This document shows positions 1-6,034 of a stretch of DNA of 8,641 nucleotides, piece by piece. The notes beneath the pieces are model-generated. The model made no database searches. It was not told the origin of the DNA and saw nothing but the letters and a program-made list of their open reading frames with translations. The DNA is from Chloroflexota bacterium (GTDB lineage: Bacteria > Cyanobacteriota > Vampirovibrionia > Obscuribacterales > Obscuribacteraceae): NCBI GenBank assembly GCA_005240105.1, contig SBAT01000430.1:1-8641 (forward strand), given 5' to 3'. A program made the position numbers and the translations under genes. Position 1 is the first letter of the stretch. Every line of letters starts with the position of its first letter.

Positions 1-199
1 GAATAGGGTGCTTGGCTGTCTGTGACTATCGTGACCACACCATAGTCTGTGCGGTAAATACGGCAATGAGTGACTCGTTGTTGGTTTTACCGTGCGTAGT
101 TTTCCCATAGGAAAAAGAAGCGTAGACGCTAAAATGCCTATACCAAAAAGGCGTAAGATTTAGTCAGCCTTTAGTTCGGAATCCTTTGAGGCAACATTA

Positions 200-979
200 A
201 TGGCAACAGTAGACAATGCAGTCAACAACGAGAGACAGGCGTTTCTGGTAGCTATCTCTGATGGCACAAATAGAGATCTCTTTCTTGACTCCATCATGGG
301 GCATATAAATGTAGATGCCGTTAAGCACAAGGACATCGGCAGAGGAGAAATAGTTAGGTCAGGGTGTACGACAACTGCCAAATTCAAATACGGTGATACA
401 TTTACAGGTGAGTTCGCAACTGACGGCTCATTGCAAAAGTTTTCCTGGGAAGACGGCAAGAACGCAGAGACTAAACACTATTTACGGCTTTCAGACGGGA
501 AATGGCGGTGCCAAAGCACCGCGAATGCAGACAGCGTTCAAGGCAAGGATGCTGACATTCAAATGGACCAGAAGACAGGATTAGGGACACTGAATGGAGT
601 CAGTTTCGCCAATATAAGAGACACGCGCATTCAGGTCTCGAAATTGGCACACGAAGTCATGTCAGACAAAAATAAGCAACAGGTTGTAACCGATTTTACG
701 CAGTGGGTCGATGGACTCGAGAATTCCGAGTTGAATCAAGACCAGCAGCCTTTAGAAAAACTCTTTATCTACTCTTTGTTGGAAAGCAAAGCCAATCCAG
801 GAAAGGCAAAAGAGCTAGCTGAAACCCTTCTGACACTGTCAGGCGGTATTGACGCACTTGGGCCAGTACAATTGGCTGCCATTCAAGATCTTGAACGAGC
901 CCATATGAGAGGCATTGATATTGGAAACAGCCCCCTAATGGCAATCTTCAACAAAATGCGTGGAGTATATTGCAAGTAG
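200..979 (+). CDS. Hypothetical protein, 259 aa, unrecognised
   Basis: I do not recognise this protein. It opens with ATG at 200, preceded at a normal distance by TGAGG (187-191), and ends with TAG. No signal peptide or membrane segment is visible, so it is probably cytoplasmic. Residues about 60-132 are beta-like and rich in Asp/Gly turns (KFKYGDTFTGEF, DGSLQKFSWEDGK, LSDGKW). They faintly recall the DG-rich strand repeats of YD/RHS-like proteins, but no repeat is clear enough to call. Residues about 145-255 look alpha-helical (VSKLAHEVMSD, PLEKLFIYSLLESK, AKELAETLLTLSGG). A two-part protein, beta-rich then helical, is the most I can say. There are only three cysteines (56, 104, 258) and no obvious catalytic motif. 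A TAAAAT at 130-135 could be a -10 element, but no -35 pairs with it. The next gene starts about 150 bp downstream on the same strand. Confidence 0.75.
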   Translation: MATVDNAVNNERQAFLVAISDGTNRDLFLDSIMGHINVDAVKHKDIGRGEIVRSGCTTTAKFKYGDTFTGEFATDGSLQKFSWEDGKNAETKHYLRLSDGKWRCQSTANADSVQGKDADIQMDQKTGLGTLNGVSFANIRDTRIQVSKLAHEVMSDKNKQQVVTDFTQWVDGLENSELNQDQQPLEKLFIYSLLESKANPGKAKELAETLLTLSGGIDALGPVQLAAIQDLERAHMRGIDIGNSPLMAIFNKMRGVYCK

Positions 980-1131
980 GAGACACATTTCGTTTGCCGT
1001 CTTATCCAACGCTCCGGCTTGTGTTTCAATAGAGTCATTAAGATTAAGCGTGATGGTAGACGGGCATATTAAGCTAACGGTAAGATCTGTCTAGTTGCAT
1101 ATGACTGCATGAATACCGTGAAGGACTTGAT

Positions 1132-1287
1132 ATGGAAGAAAAACCGAGCGAAAAACCAAAAGAACTTCCCAAGCAATTTATCCAGAAGCCTAAATCATTC
1201 AATCCATTTGATCAGCGCGGTAAAGCTAAACCACCAGCGCCGCCGCCGATGCGGCCGCCGCGCCGACCGACGCCTAAGGGGCGCTGA
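1132..1287 (+). CDS. Small Pro/Lys/Arg-rich protein, 51 aa
   Basis: This is a short gene that a 60-codon cut-off would miss. ATG at 1132 is preceded by AAGGA (1121-1125) with a 6-nt spacer, the best Shine-Dalgarno in the left part of the window, and the frame ends at TGA 1285. The product begins MEEKPSEKPKELPKQF, passes through KSFNPFDQRGKAK and ends in a run of prolines and arginines (PPAPPPMRPPRRPTPKGR). It is strongly basic at the C-terminus, has no cysteine or membrane segment, and is probably disordered. A longer frame at 1109-1393 covers the same bases but lacks this ribosome site and gives Arg-rich nonsense. The gene ends about 50 bp before the AbiE inverted repeat, on the same strand. 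Function is unknown. A nucleic-acid-binding tail or protein-docking peptide would fit the composition, but that is inference. Confidence 0.6.
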   Translation: MEEKPSEKPKELPKQFIQKPKSFNPFDQRGKAKPPAPPPMRPPRRPTPKGR

Positions 1288-1335
1288 TAAACCTAAAAAA
1301 TGCTCTCGTCTCCGGCAGGCGCTTCTTGTGTGCGC

Positions 1336-1382
1336 TACCGTTTGCAATAACCCCCATAATCAGGGGGTTATTGCAAACGGTA
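1336..1382. repeat. Perfect 20-bp inverted repeat, probable AbiEi operator
   Basis: The left arm TACCGTTTGCAATAACCCCC (1336-1355) and its exact reverse complement (1363-1382) are separated by ATAATCA. The repeat ends one base before the extended -10 of abiEi. Known AbiEi antitoxins repress their own operon by binding paired inverted repeats upstream of the start, so this is most likely the autoregulatory operator. There is no T-tract after the right arm, so it does not look like an intrinsic terminator for the small gene upstream, although it would form a strong hairpin in read-through RNA. Confidence 0.8.
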
Positions 1383-1398
1383 TGCTAATATGAAAACA
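1383..1398 (+). promoter_or_regulatory. Extended -10 promoter of abiEi, leaderless start
   Basis: TGC followed by TAATAT (1386-1391) fits an extended -10 element. Six bases later comes the A of the abiEi ATG, where transcription would be expected to start. No Shine-Dalgarno precedes this ATG (TGCTAATATGAAAAC is the upstream sequence), which agrees with a leaderless mRNA. No good -35 exists; the position where one would lie is the G-run of the inverted repeat, so a bound repressor would cover it. Confidence 0.5.
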
Positions 1399-2180
1399 TG
1401 GCAATTCCTCAATATATCGAGAGTTTACAGGCAAGGGGACGCTATGCGTTTTCTTTTCCGACTGTCGTCTCGGCAACTGGTAAGTCTGAAAAGGCGGTCG
1501 AGCGAGCTATAAGCAGGCTACGACAGCGCGGTGCCATCGCCAATCCACGAAAAGGATTTTATGTCATCGTCCCGCCTGAATATCGAGTCTCTGGCTGTCT
1601 ACCGGCAACCTGGTTTGTCGATGACATGCTGAACTTCATGGGTGAGACTTATTATGTTGGCCTTCTGAGCGCAGCTGAGCTGTATGGGGCTGCTCATCAT
1701 CGTCCACAAGAATTTCAGGTCGTTACTGAGCGCTCTCATCGACTCATTGACTGTGGACGAACGAGAATCCGCTTTTTCTCCAAGCGATATTTGGACAACA
1801 CGCCTACGACAAAACATAAGACCCGAACGGGCTATATGCAGGTATCCACGCCGGAAGCAACAGCCTTGGATTTAGTTCGATATTCATTTGAAATTGGCGG
1901 ACTAAGCCCCGTTGCTATTGTTATAGCGGAGCTTGCCGAAAACCTTAAGCCTCGCGAGCTAGTTGAGGCGGCCAAAGCATTTGAATTGTCTGTCGTTCAG
2001 CGATTCGGAATTATCCTCGACAAACTCAACGAACGTAGACTTTCCGATCCATTGTCTAGGTGGCTTCTGGAGCAAAGACCACGTCTAATTCTTTTGAGAA
2101 GCGACGGCTCGGAGCATTCTGTTGCCATCGATGAGCGGTGGCGTGTGAAGGTCAATGATGAGATAGATATCGAACCATGA
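1398..2180 (+). CDS. abiEi: AbiEi antitoxin of type IV toxin-antitoxin system
   Basis: This is the antitoxin and transcriptional autorepressor of the AbiE system (COG5340-type). The first ~60 residues form a winged helix-turn-helix (TVVSATGKSEKAVERAISRL, then the wing RGAIANPRKGFYVIVP). The central domain carries the family hallmark YYVGLLSAAELYGAAHHRPQ (residues 85-104) followed by FQVVTERSHR and RIRFFSKRY. STPEATALDLVRY (150-162) is also typical. The length of 260 residues is normal for the family. In characterised systems the N-terminal domain binds operator DNA and the C-terminal part counters the toxin without a stable complex. The start at 1398 is the only one placing the winged helix at the N-terminus, and it coincides with a predicted leaderless transcription start. 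The stop codon overlaps the start of abiEii (ATGA at 2177-2180), so the two are translationally coupled. No damage is visible. Confidence 0.93.
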   Translation: MAIPQYIESLQARGRYAFSFPTVVSATGKSEKAVERAISRLRQRGAIANPRKGFYVIVPPEYRVSGCLPATWFVDDMLNFMGETYYVGLLSAAELYGAAHHRPQEFQVVTERSHRLIDCGRTRIRFFSKRYLDNTPTTKHKTRTGYMQVSTPEATALDLVRYSFEIGGLSPVAIVIAELAENLKPRELVEAAKAFELSVVQRFGIILDKLNERRLSDPLSRWLLEQRPRLILLRSDGSEHSVAIDERWRVKVNDEIDIEP

Positions 2181-2971
2181 TTCCTCAGTCAGCTATCGAC
2201 GAGTGGCGAGCAGTTGCTCCTTGGGGAAGTGATCTTCAAGTCGAGCAAGATCTTATTGTGGCGCGAGCAATAGCAGAATTGTTTGGTGATGATCGCATGA
2301 AACAACTTGTCGCCATGCGCGGTGGAACAGTCCTCAACAAGTTCTACTTTGGCGGCGGTAGTCGATATTCTGAAGATATTGATCTTGTGAAGATAGAACC
2401 TGGCAAAGCTGGACCACTTTTCGATGCAATTCGCGAAAAATTAGATCCCTGGCTTGGCACTCCAAAACGTGAAGTGTCTGAAGGTAGTGTAAAACTATTC
2501 TATCGCTTTGAGTCGGAGACCGAGCCATCTATTCCGATGCGTCTGAAAGTTGAAATCAATATGATTGAAAATTTCTCCTTGCTCGGCTATGAAGACTTGC
2601 CTTTTAGTGTTCAATCAGATTGGTTTACCGGCAGCGCGAAGGTGAGAACATTTGCGCTCAATGAGCTATTGGGTACGAAGGTCAGGGCTCTTTATCAGCG
2701 CAAGAAGGGACGAGATCTTTTTGATTTATGGTATGCGCTCACTTATTGTGATTGCGACCCTGAGAAGATCGTGGAGTGTTTCAGTAAGTATATGCAACTT
2801 AGCGGGCGCAAGGTTGGGAGTAAAGACCTGGAGATTAACCTGAGGGAAAAGCTTTCTGATAGCCGGTTCTTAACTGATGTTGCTTCTCTTGTAAAAGTTG
2901 GACTTGAATATGATCATGTTTTGGCTTTTGATGTCATTATGGAGAGACTTATTCGGTTCATTCCTGATTGA
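2177..2971 (+). CDS. abiEii: AbiEii toxin, nucleotidyltransferase
   Basis: This is the toxin of the AbiE pair (COG2253/AbiEii family), a DNA polymerase beta-like nucleotidyltransferase. Related toxins such as MenT transfer nucleotides to tRNA acceptor ends; the target of this protein is not known. Motifs in order: RGGTVLNKFY (48-57), the nucleotidyltransferase motif GGGSRYSEDIDL (59-70) with metal-binding Asp67 and Asp69, the second acidic strand LKVEIN (123-128, Glu126), and NELLGTKVRALYQRKKGRDLFDLWYAL (162-188) with Lys168, Lys177, Arg179, Asp180 and Asp183 at the conserved C-terminal active-site positions. All catalytic motifs are intact at a normal length of 264 residues, so the toxin should be active. 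It starts inside the abiEi stop codon, which couples toxin and antitoxin synthesis. The reading frame stays open for 47 further codons after the TGA; see findings. Confidence 0.93.
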   Translation: MIPQSAIDEWRAVAPWGSDLQVEQDLIVARAIAELFGDDRMKQLVAMRGGTVLNKFYFGGGSRYSEDIDLVKIEPGKAGPLFDAIREKLDPWLGTPKREVSEGSVKLFYRFESETEPSIPMRLKVEINMIENFSLLGYEDLPFSVQSDWFTGSAKVRTFALNELLGTKVRALYQRKKGRDLFDLWYALTYCDCDPEKIVECFSKYMQLSGRKVGSKDLEINLREKLSDSRFLTDVASLVKVGLEYDHVLAFDVIMERLIRFIPD

Positions 2972-3172
2972 GGCAAATTTCCCGCCCTTCTTCGCGAAAA
3001 GGCTATTAGAAAGCTCGTAAGAGGGCTATTAGATGAACCGCTTAATCAGCGCAGTAAAATCAGCCGAATCGCAGACAAGCCCCTGATGAGAGATGGAGAT
3101 ATTGTTGCGGCTTAACTTGCGTCGATTGGTGGAAGAATGCTTTGTGCTGGAATACGTTGAGGAACAGGCAAT

Positions 3173-3502
3173 ATGCGAAAGCTTACGAAAGGAAACTTGC
3201 TCGTATGGTTCTTATGGATCGCGATCGCATTAATGCTTGTTCTACTGGGAGTCTCTGCTGTACCGGCGCTTCTTCTATCTATGATCTTTTGTTCGGTCGG
3301 ACTTGCGATTTGGGCAGCTTTTTGGCGTAGAAGTACCAAGCTTGCAATCTTGTTCATTGGACTAGGGGTTGTTGCATACTTTAGTCTTCTGGTTTGGTCA
3401 TGGGCATGTGACGCTCTTCGAGAACCGAAATCTAAGGTACTGACGTCCTGCGCTTTGGTGAACCCACCACAGTGTGGGATCGTAATGGGATTTCCTCTGT
3501 GA
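3173..3502 (+). CDS. Small membrane protein, 109 aa, unrecognised
   Basis: The product is strongly hydrophobic, with three predicted transmembrane helices: residues about 10-30 (VWFLWIAIALMLVLLGVSAV), 31-50 (LLLSMIFCSVGLAIWAAFW) and 57-77 (LAILFIGLGVVAYFSLLVW). A WRRSTK loop follows the second helix, and the positive N-terminus (MRKLTK) suggests an inside N-terminus. The ~30-residue polar tail contains two cysteines (93, 101). ATG at 3173 has TGAGGA (3159-3164) upstream. An overlapping frame from 3142 has no such ribosome site or hydrophobic pattern. The gene starts about 200 bp after abiEii on the same strand and could be transcribed with it, since I see no terminator between. I do not recognise a family. 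Hydrophobic runs can arise by chance, so the call is moderate. Confidence 0.5.
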   Translation: MRKLTKGNLLVWFLWIAIALMLVLLGVSAVPALLLSMIFCSVGLAIWAAFWRRSTKLAILFIGLGVVAYFSLLVWSWACDALREPKSKVLTSCALVNPPQCGIVMGFPL

Positions 3503-3540
3503 CGGTAAATCTTCTGCTTCGAAAACAGTTTCCTGAAGTA

Positions 3541-3568
3541 GCATGATTTCTCGCGCGAGAAATCATGC
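3541..3568. repeat. 28-bp perfect palindrome
   Basis: GCATGATTTCTCGC (3541-3554) is followed directly by its exact reverse complement (3555-3568), with no spacer. Further out, TTTCC and GGAAA lie symmetrically, each seven bases from the palindrome, giving a weaker outer pair. There is no T-tract on either side, so it is not a standard intrinsic terminator for the small membrane gene ending 38 bp upstream. It could be a dimeric protein binding site or a dispersed genomic palindrome. Confidence 0.75.
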
Positions 3569-3671
3569 CAAAACGGGAAAATTAATCTAGTTGAGTATTC
3601 TGTTCATGTTATTCCGAGATCCAACAATCGAGTAGGAAAGTGAACCCGTTGAAATAGTGCATCGCCGGAAT

Positions 3672-3700
3672 TTAGGACAAGTTGTCATTGCGAATATACT
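3672..3700 (+). promoter_or_regulatory. Probable osmC promoter with 11-bp palindrome in spacer
   Basis: TTAGGA (3672-3677) and TATACT (3695-3700) are separated by 17 bases, giving a good -10 and a weak -35. The spacer side of the -35 contains GACAAGTTGTC (3676-3686), a perfect odd-centred palindrome that would sit under RNA polymerase. Peroxide-responsive OsmC/Ohr genes are often repressed by MarR-type OhrR at promoter palindromes. The ACAA/TTGT halves resemble such sites only loosely. Confidence 0.4.
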
Positions 3701-3748
3701 TATTCCTCCGTTACGATTTTTAGTTGTCTATTGGCAACGAGGAGATTT

Positions 3749-4183
3749 ATGAAGCGCACAGCAACAGCCCATTGGCAAGGAAACCTAAAGGAAGGCAAGG
3801 GGACAATTTCAACTCAAAGTGGTGTTCTGAGCAACACTCAGTATTCTTTCAGCACCAGATTTGAAGATGGCATCGGCACCAACCCCGAAGAATTAATTGC
3901 CGCTGCACATGCTGGTTGTTTCACAATGGCTCTGTCCAATCAGCTTGGCGAAGTGGGAATGACGGCAGAATCTCTCGATACCGAAGCGATTTTGACAATG
4001 GAAAAAACAGATGCTGGTTTTACAGTAACTGAAATTGTGCTTGATCTAACTGCAACAATCCCAGGGGCTGATCAAGGGAAGTTTGAAGAAGCCGCACAAA
4101 AGGCAAAAGCCGGTTGCCCAATTTCGCGACTGCTCAATACAAAAATTACGCTGAATGCGAAACTTGTGGCGGCCGTAAAGTAA
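3749..4183 (+). CDS. osmC: OsmC-family peroxiredoxin (organic hydroperoxide reductase)
   Basis: This is a cytoplasmic thiol peroxidase that detoxifies organic hydroperoxides, acting as a dimer with electrons from a lipoyl or thiol donor. The product is 144 residues, about the length of E. coli OsmC. Both catalytic cysteines are in place: Cys57 in AAAHAGCFTMALS and Cys123 in KAKAGCPISRLLN. Arg37 (STRFEDG) and the NPEELI glutamates (47-48) match the Arg/Glu that complete the active site. The N-terminus MKRTATAHWQGNLKEGKGTIST and the phrase SGVLSNTQYSF match the OsmC subgroup rather than Ohr. I chose ATG 3749 because GAGGAG (3739-3744) is placed correctly for it; an in-frame TTG at 3731 would put the ribosome site inside the gene. 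The next gene begins 47 bp downstream with no terminator between, so co-transcription is possible. Confidence 0.92.
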   Translation: MKRTATAHWQGNLKEGKGTISTQSGVLSNTQYSFSTRFEDGIGTNPEELIAAAHAGCFTMALSNQLGEVGMTAESLDTEAILTMEKTDAGFTVTEIVLDLTATIPGADQGKFEEAAQKAKAGCPISRLLNTKITLNAKLVAAVK

Positions 4184-4230
4184 CTACTGGTTTTCAAAAC
4201 GAATCTCTGTAGGCTTTCGGATATTTAAGT

Positions 4231-4806
<576 letters not shown>

Positions 4807-4864
4807 ATTTCCACGCCTTCAGGCATTCACGGTCCTGTCAGTGAGTAGGGCTTGACAGTTGGGT

Positions 4865-4870
4865 TATAAT
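4865..4870 (+). promoter_or_regulatory. Isolated consensus -10 (TATAAT)
   Basis: This is a perfect TATAAT with no acceptable -35 at 16-18 bp. A TTGACA at 4852-4857 is only 7 bp away, too close to pair with it. If used, transcription would begin near 4877, just before the structured element, giving an RNA of about 75 nt. The support is weak. Confidence 0.25.
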
Positions 4871-4885
4871 AAGAACACAAAAGGT

Positions 4886-4952
4886 ACCGCTCTAATAAAA
4901 AGAGCCCCTGGGCTCTCACCCTCAAAGGTGTAGTTAGAGCGGTCATTTTTTT
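4886..4952 (+). terminator. Intrinsic terminator of the osmC-DUF4256 side
   Basis: The 10-bp outer stem, closed over two inner hairpins, ends two bases before TTTTTTT (4946-4952). It lies 80 bp after the DUF4256 stop and would end plus-strand transcription before it runs into the convergent gene. Confidence 0.6.
4896..4916 (-). terminator. Intrinsic terminator of the DUF3800 gene
   Basis: Read on the minus strand, AGAGCC-CAGG-GGCTCT is followed directly by TTTTATT. It lies about 40 bp after the stop of the DUF3800 gene. The same bases serve both strands. Confidence 0.65.
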
Positions 4953-4953
4953 G

Positions 4954-5646
4954 TTAGTAAAAGAATTGGGTTCCTATTTTAAAGATTTCGTACTCACTTT
5001 TAATACAGTTTTGAATGCGATCATAACTTCGTGAATCACCGTCGGTCCATTTTTTATAGATAGCCCAATTGCAATAATCGGCGACTTGCAGTCCCAGGGA
5101 GGATTTAGATTCATGATGGAAAATTTGGTATTTAAATCGGGGCGATACCTTATCTGCAAGTGTTTGCTTAATGCCTTTTTCTACAGCGGAACGCTTCTTA
5201 TTCACAGGTATCTTGTCTGTTATGACCAATACTTCAGTTGAGGACTCTTCCTTCAATGTAAGACTGTTAAAAATGTAACGCAATTGCCATCCAAGCATCA
5301 TTGGGTAAAATGTCTCGATACTTTGTAAGTTGGGAAGCGTTTTACGTTTTTCAACTATTATGCTGTGTACTTGCAAGCGACTCAGCTCTGTTGAAATGCA
5401 TTCGAACACGCGATTTCTTATGATCTGTTTGTCCTCTGTTGCGTGCAAGTATTCTTTGTCCCATCCTTCTTCCAAAAGATCGTATTTTAGTGATAATAGT
5501 GGATTGTCCCAATAGAACGGACGATTTGCTACGACTGCTGAGAGAGTTAGATATTTTGTTCCCTTCGTTGAGAAGTCAAAATTTCCACCTTCATCAAGGA
5601 AAATGTAGTAGCGATTTATTGGAATATTGAAATTATCCACTTCCAT
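4954..5646 (-). CDS. DUF3800 domain protein, predicted RNase H-like fold
   Basis: DUF3800 proteins are predicted to have an RNase H-like fold and are often found near mobile or defence genes; none of their activities is firmly known to me. Hallmarks present (numbered from Met at 5646): the opening strand YYIFLDEGGNF with Asp18-Glu19, KYLTLSAVV, EYLHATED, SIIVEKRKT, the second acidic strand VLVITDKI (Asp144), and the C-terminal KSSLGLQVADYCNWAIYKK with Asp190, matching the family's conserved QVADY motif. Family members usually start shortly before the first strand, which favours ATG 5646 (230 aa). An in-frame ATG at 5694 would overlap the preceding ORF by 25 bp and also lacks a good ribosome site. 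The base composition is visibly more AT-rich than lpxI, which suggests transfer. It lies 23 bp after the 88-codon ORF and may be co-transcribed with it. Confidence 0.85.
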   Translation of the reverse strand: MEVDNFNIPINRYYIFLDEGGNFDFSTKGTKYLTLSAVVANRPFYWDNPLLSLKYDLLEEGWDKEYLHATEDKQIIRNRVFECISTELSRLQVHSIIVEKRKTLPNLQSIETFYPMMLGWQLRYIFNSLTLKEESSTEVLVITDKIPVNKKRSAVEKGIKQTLADKVSPRFKYQIFHHESKSSLGLQVADYCNWAIYKKWTDGDSRSYDRIQNCIKSEYEIFKIGTQFFY

Positions 5647-5669
5647 CACGTCACTTCTTGTGCTGCAGG

Positions 5670-5936
5670 CTATGACGCGTGCTGGTTTTTCCATTTTGCC
5701 AGTAGTGATTCGTCGAGCTGAACATCGTAATAATAAACGGTCTTACTGGGCCAACCCTTGGGTTTATCTAGAATGCCTTCATTTATCAAAAAATCGCGAA
5801 TTTGACTGATTTGATTGTCTCCCTTTGGGATCCAGCCTGACTGAGCTCCGGGTTGATATGACGGTTCCGACGGATACGGAACGAACACCGCGGACGGGAC
5901 GCTGGGAATTATTGTTAGCAAGCCTGATATTTTCAT
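5670..5936 (-). CDS. Hypothetical protein, 88 aa
   Basis: I do not recognise this product. The open frame continues upstream through the tRNA gene, but that part is not coding. The first ATG past the tRNA terminator is at 5936. The ribosome site is poor (GGGA well upstream). The N-terminus MKISGLLTIIPSVPSAVFVP is hydrophobic and Pro/Ser-rich, and could be a weak export signal or membrane anchor. The C-terminal half (SGWIPKGDNQISQIRDFLIN, then KGWPSKTVYYYDVQLDESLL) looks like a folded protein with mixed charge. The stop lies 23 bp before the preferred start of the DUF3800 gene, on the same strand, so the two probably share a transcript. Without a homologue the chance of a spurious ORF remains real. 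Confidence 0.4.
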   Translation of the reverse strand: MKISGLLTIIPSVPSAVFVPYPSEPSYQPGAQSGWIPKGDNQISQIRDFLINEGILDKPKGWPSKTVYYYDVQLDESLLAKWKNQHAS

Positions 5937-5995
5937 AGGTTTCAAAATCCCAACTACCAAATCTATTCTAGTTTGTCGTAATAATTGATTGAAAG

Positions 5996-6026
5996 CAAAA
6001 ACCACCGGCGGTATTACCGATGGTTT
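5996..6026 (-). terminator. Terminator of tRNA-Arg
   Basis: On the minus strand ACCATCGG (6024-6017) pairs with CCGGTGGT (6008-6001), with one G-T pair and an 8-nt loop. It is followed by TTTT and begins 9 bp after the tRNA 3' end. It separates the tRNA from the 88-codon ORF, which therefore needs its own promoter in 5937-5995, where only weak candidates (TAGAAT) are seen. Confidence 0.65.
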
Positions 6027-6034
6027 AAAAAATT

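Larger units (their letters stand above)
4877..4952 (+). ncRNA. Candidate structured small RNA, three-way junction with U-tract
   Basis: The outer stem pairs ACCGCTCTAA (4886-4895) with TTAGAGCGGT (4934-4943). Inside it sit two hairpins: AGAGCC/GGCTCT (4901-4906/4911-4916, loop CCTG) and CACC/GGTG (4917-4920/4927-4930, loop CTCAAA). Seven Ts (4946-4952) follow. GCTCT and AGAGC each occur twice, so an alternative fold with two successive hairpins is also possible. The promoter is uncertain, and I do not recognise an RNA family. The simplest alternative is a plain bidirectional terminator. Confidence 0.3.

Noticed and set aside
1..199. Possible end of a gene entering from the left edge
   Set aside because: The only long open plus frame (3-110) is 35 codons, with no recognisable protein features, and I could not support a partial gene.
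1336..1382. Inverted repeat as an intrinsic terminator or single CRISPR unit
   Set aside because: There is no T-tract and no repeated copies elsewhere in the window; its position before abiEi fits an operator.
1109..1393. 94-codon ORF with an Arg-rich middle
   Set aside because: It overlaps the better-supported 51-codon gene in another frame, lacks a ribosome site and runs through the AbiE inverted repeat.
3142..3330. 62-codon ORF overlapping the membrane protein
   Set aside because: It has no ribosome site, and the competing frame has one plus three coherent hydrophobic helices.
3731..3748. TTG start extending OsmC by six residues
   Set aside because: It would place the GAGGAG ribosome site inside the gene; ATG 3749 fits the family N-terminus.
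4852..4870. TTGACA plus TATAAT as a promoter
   Set aside because: Both hexamers are perfect but only 7 bp apart, so they cannot work as a pair for a normal sigma factor.
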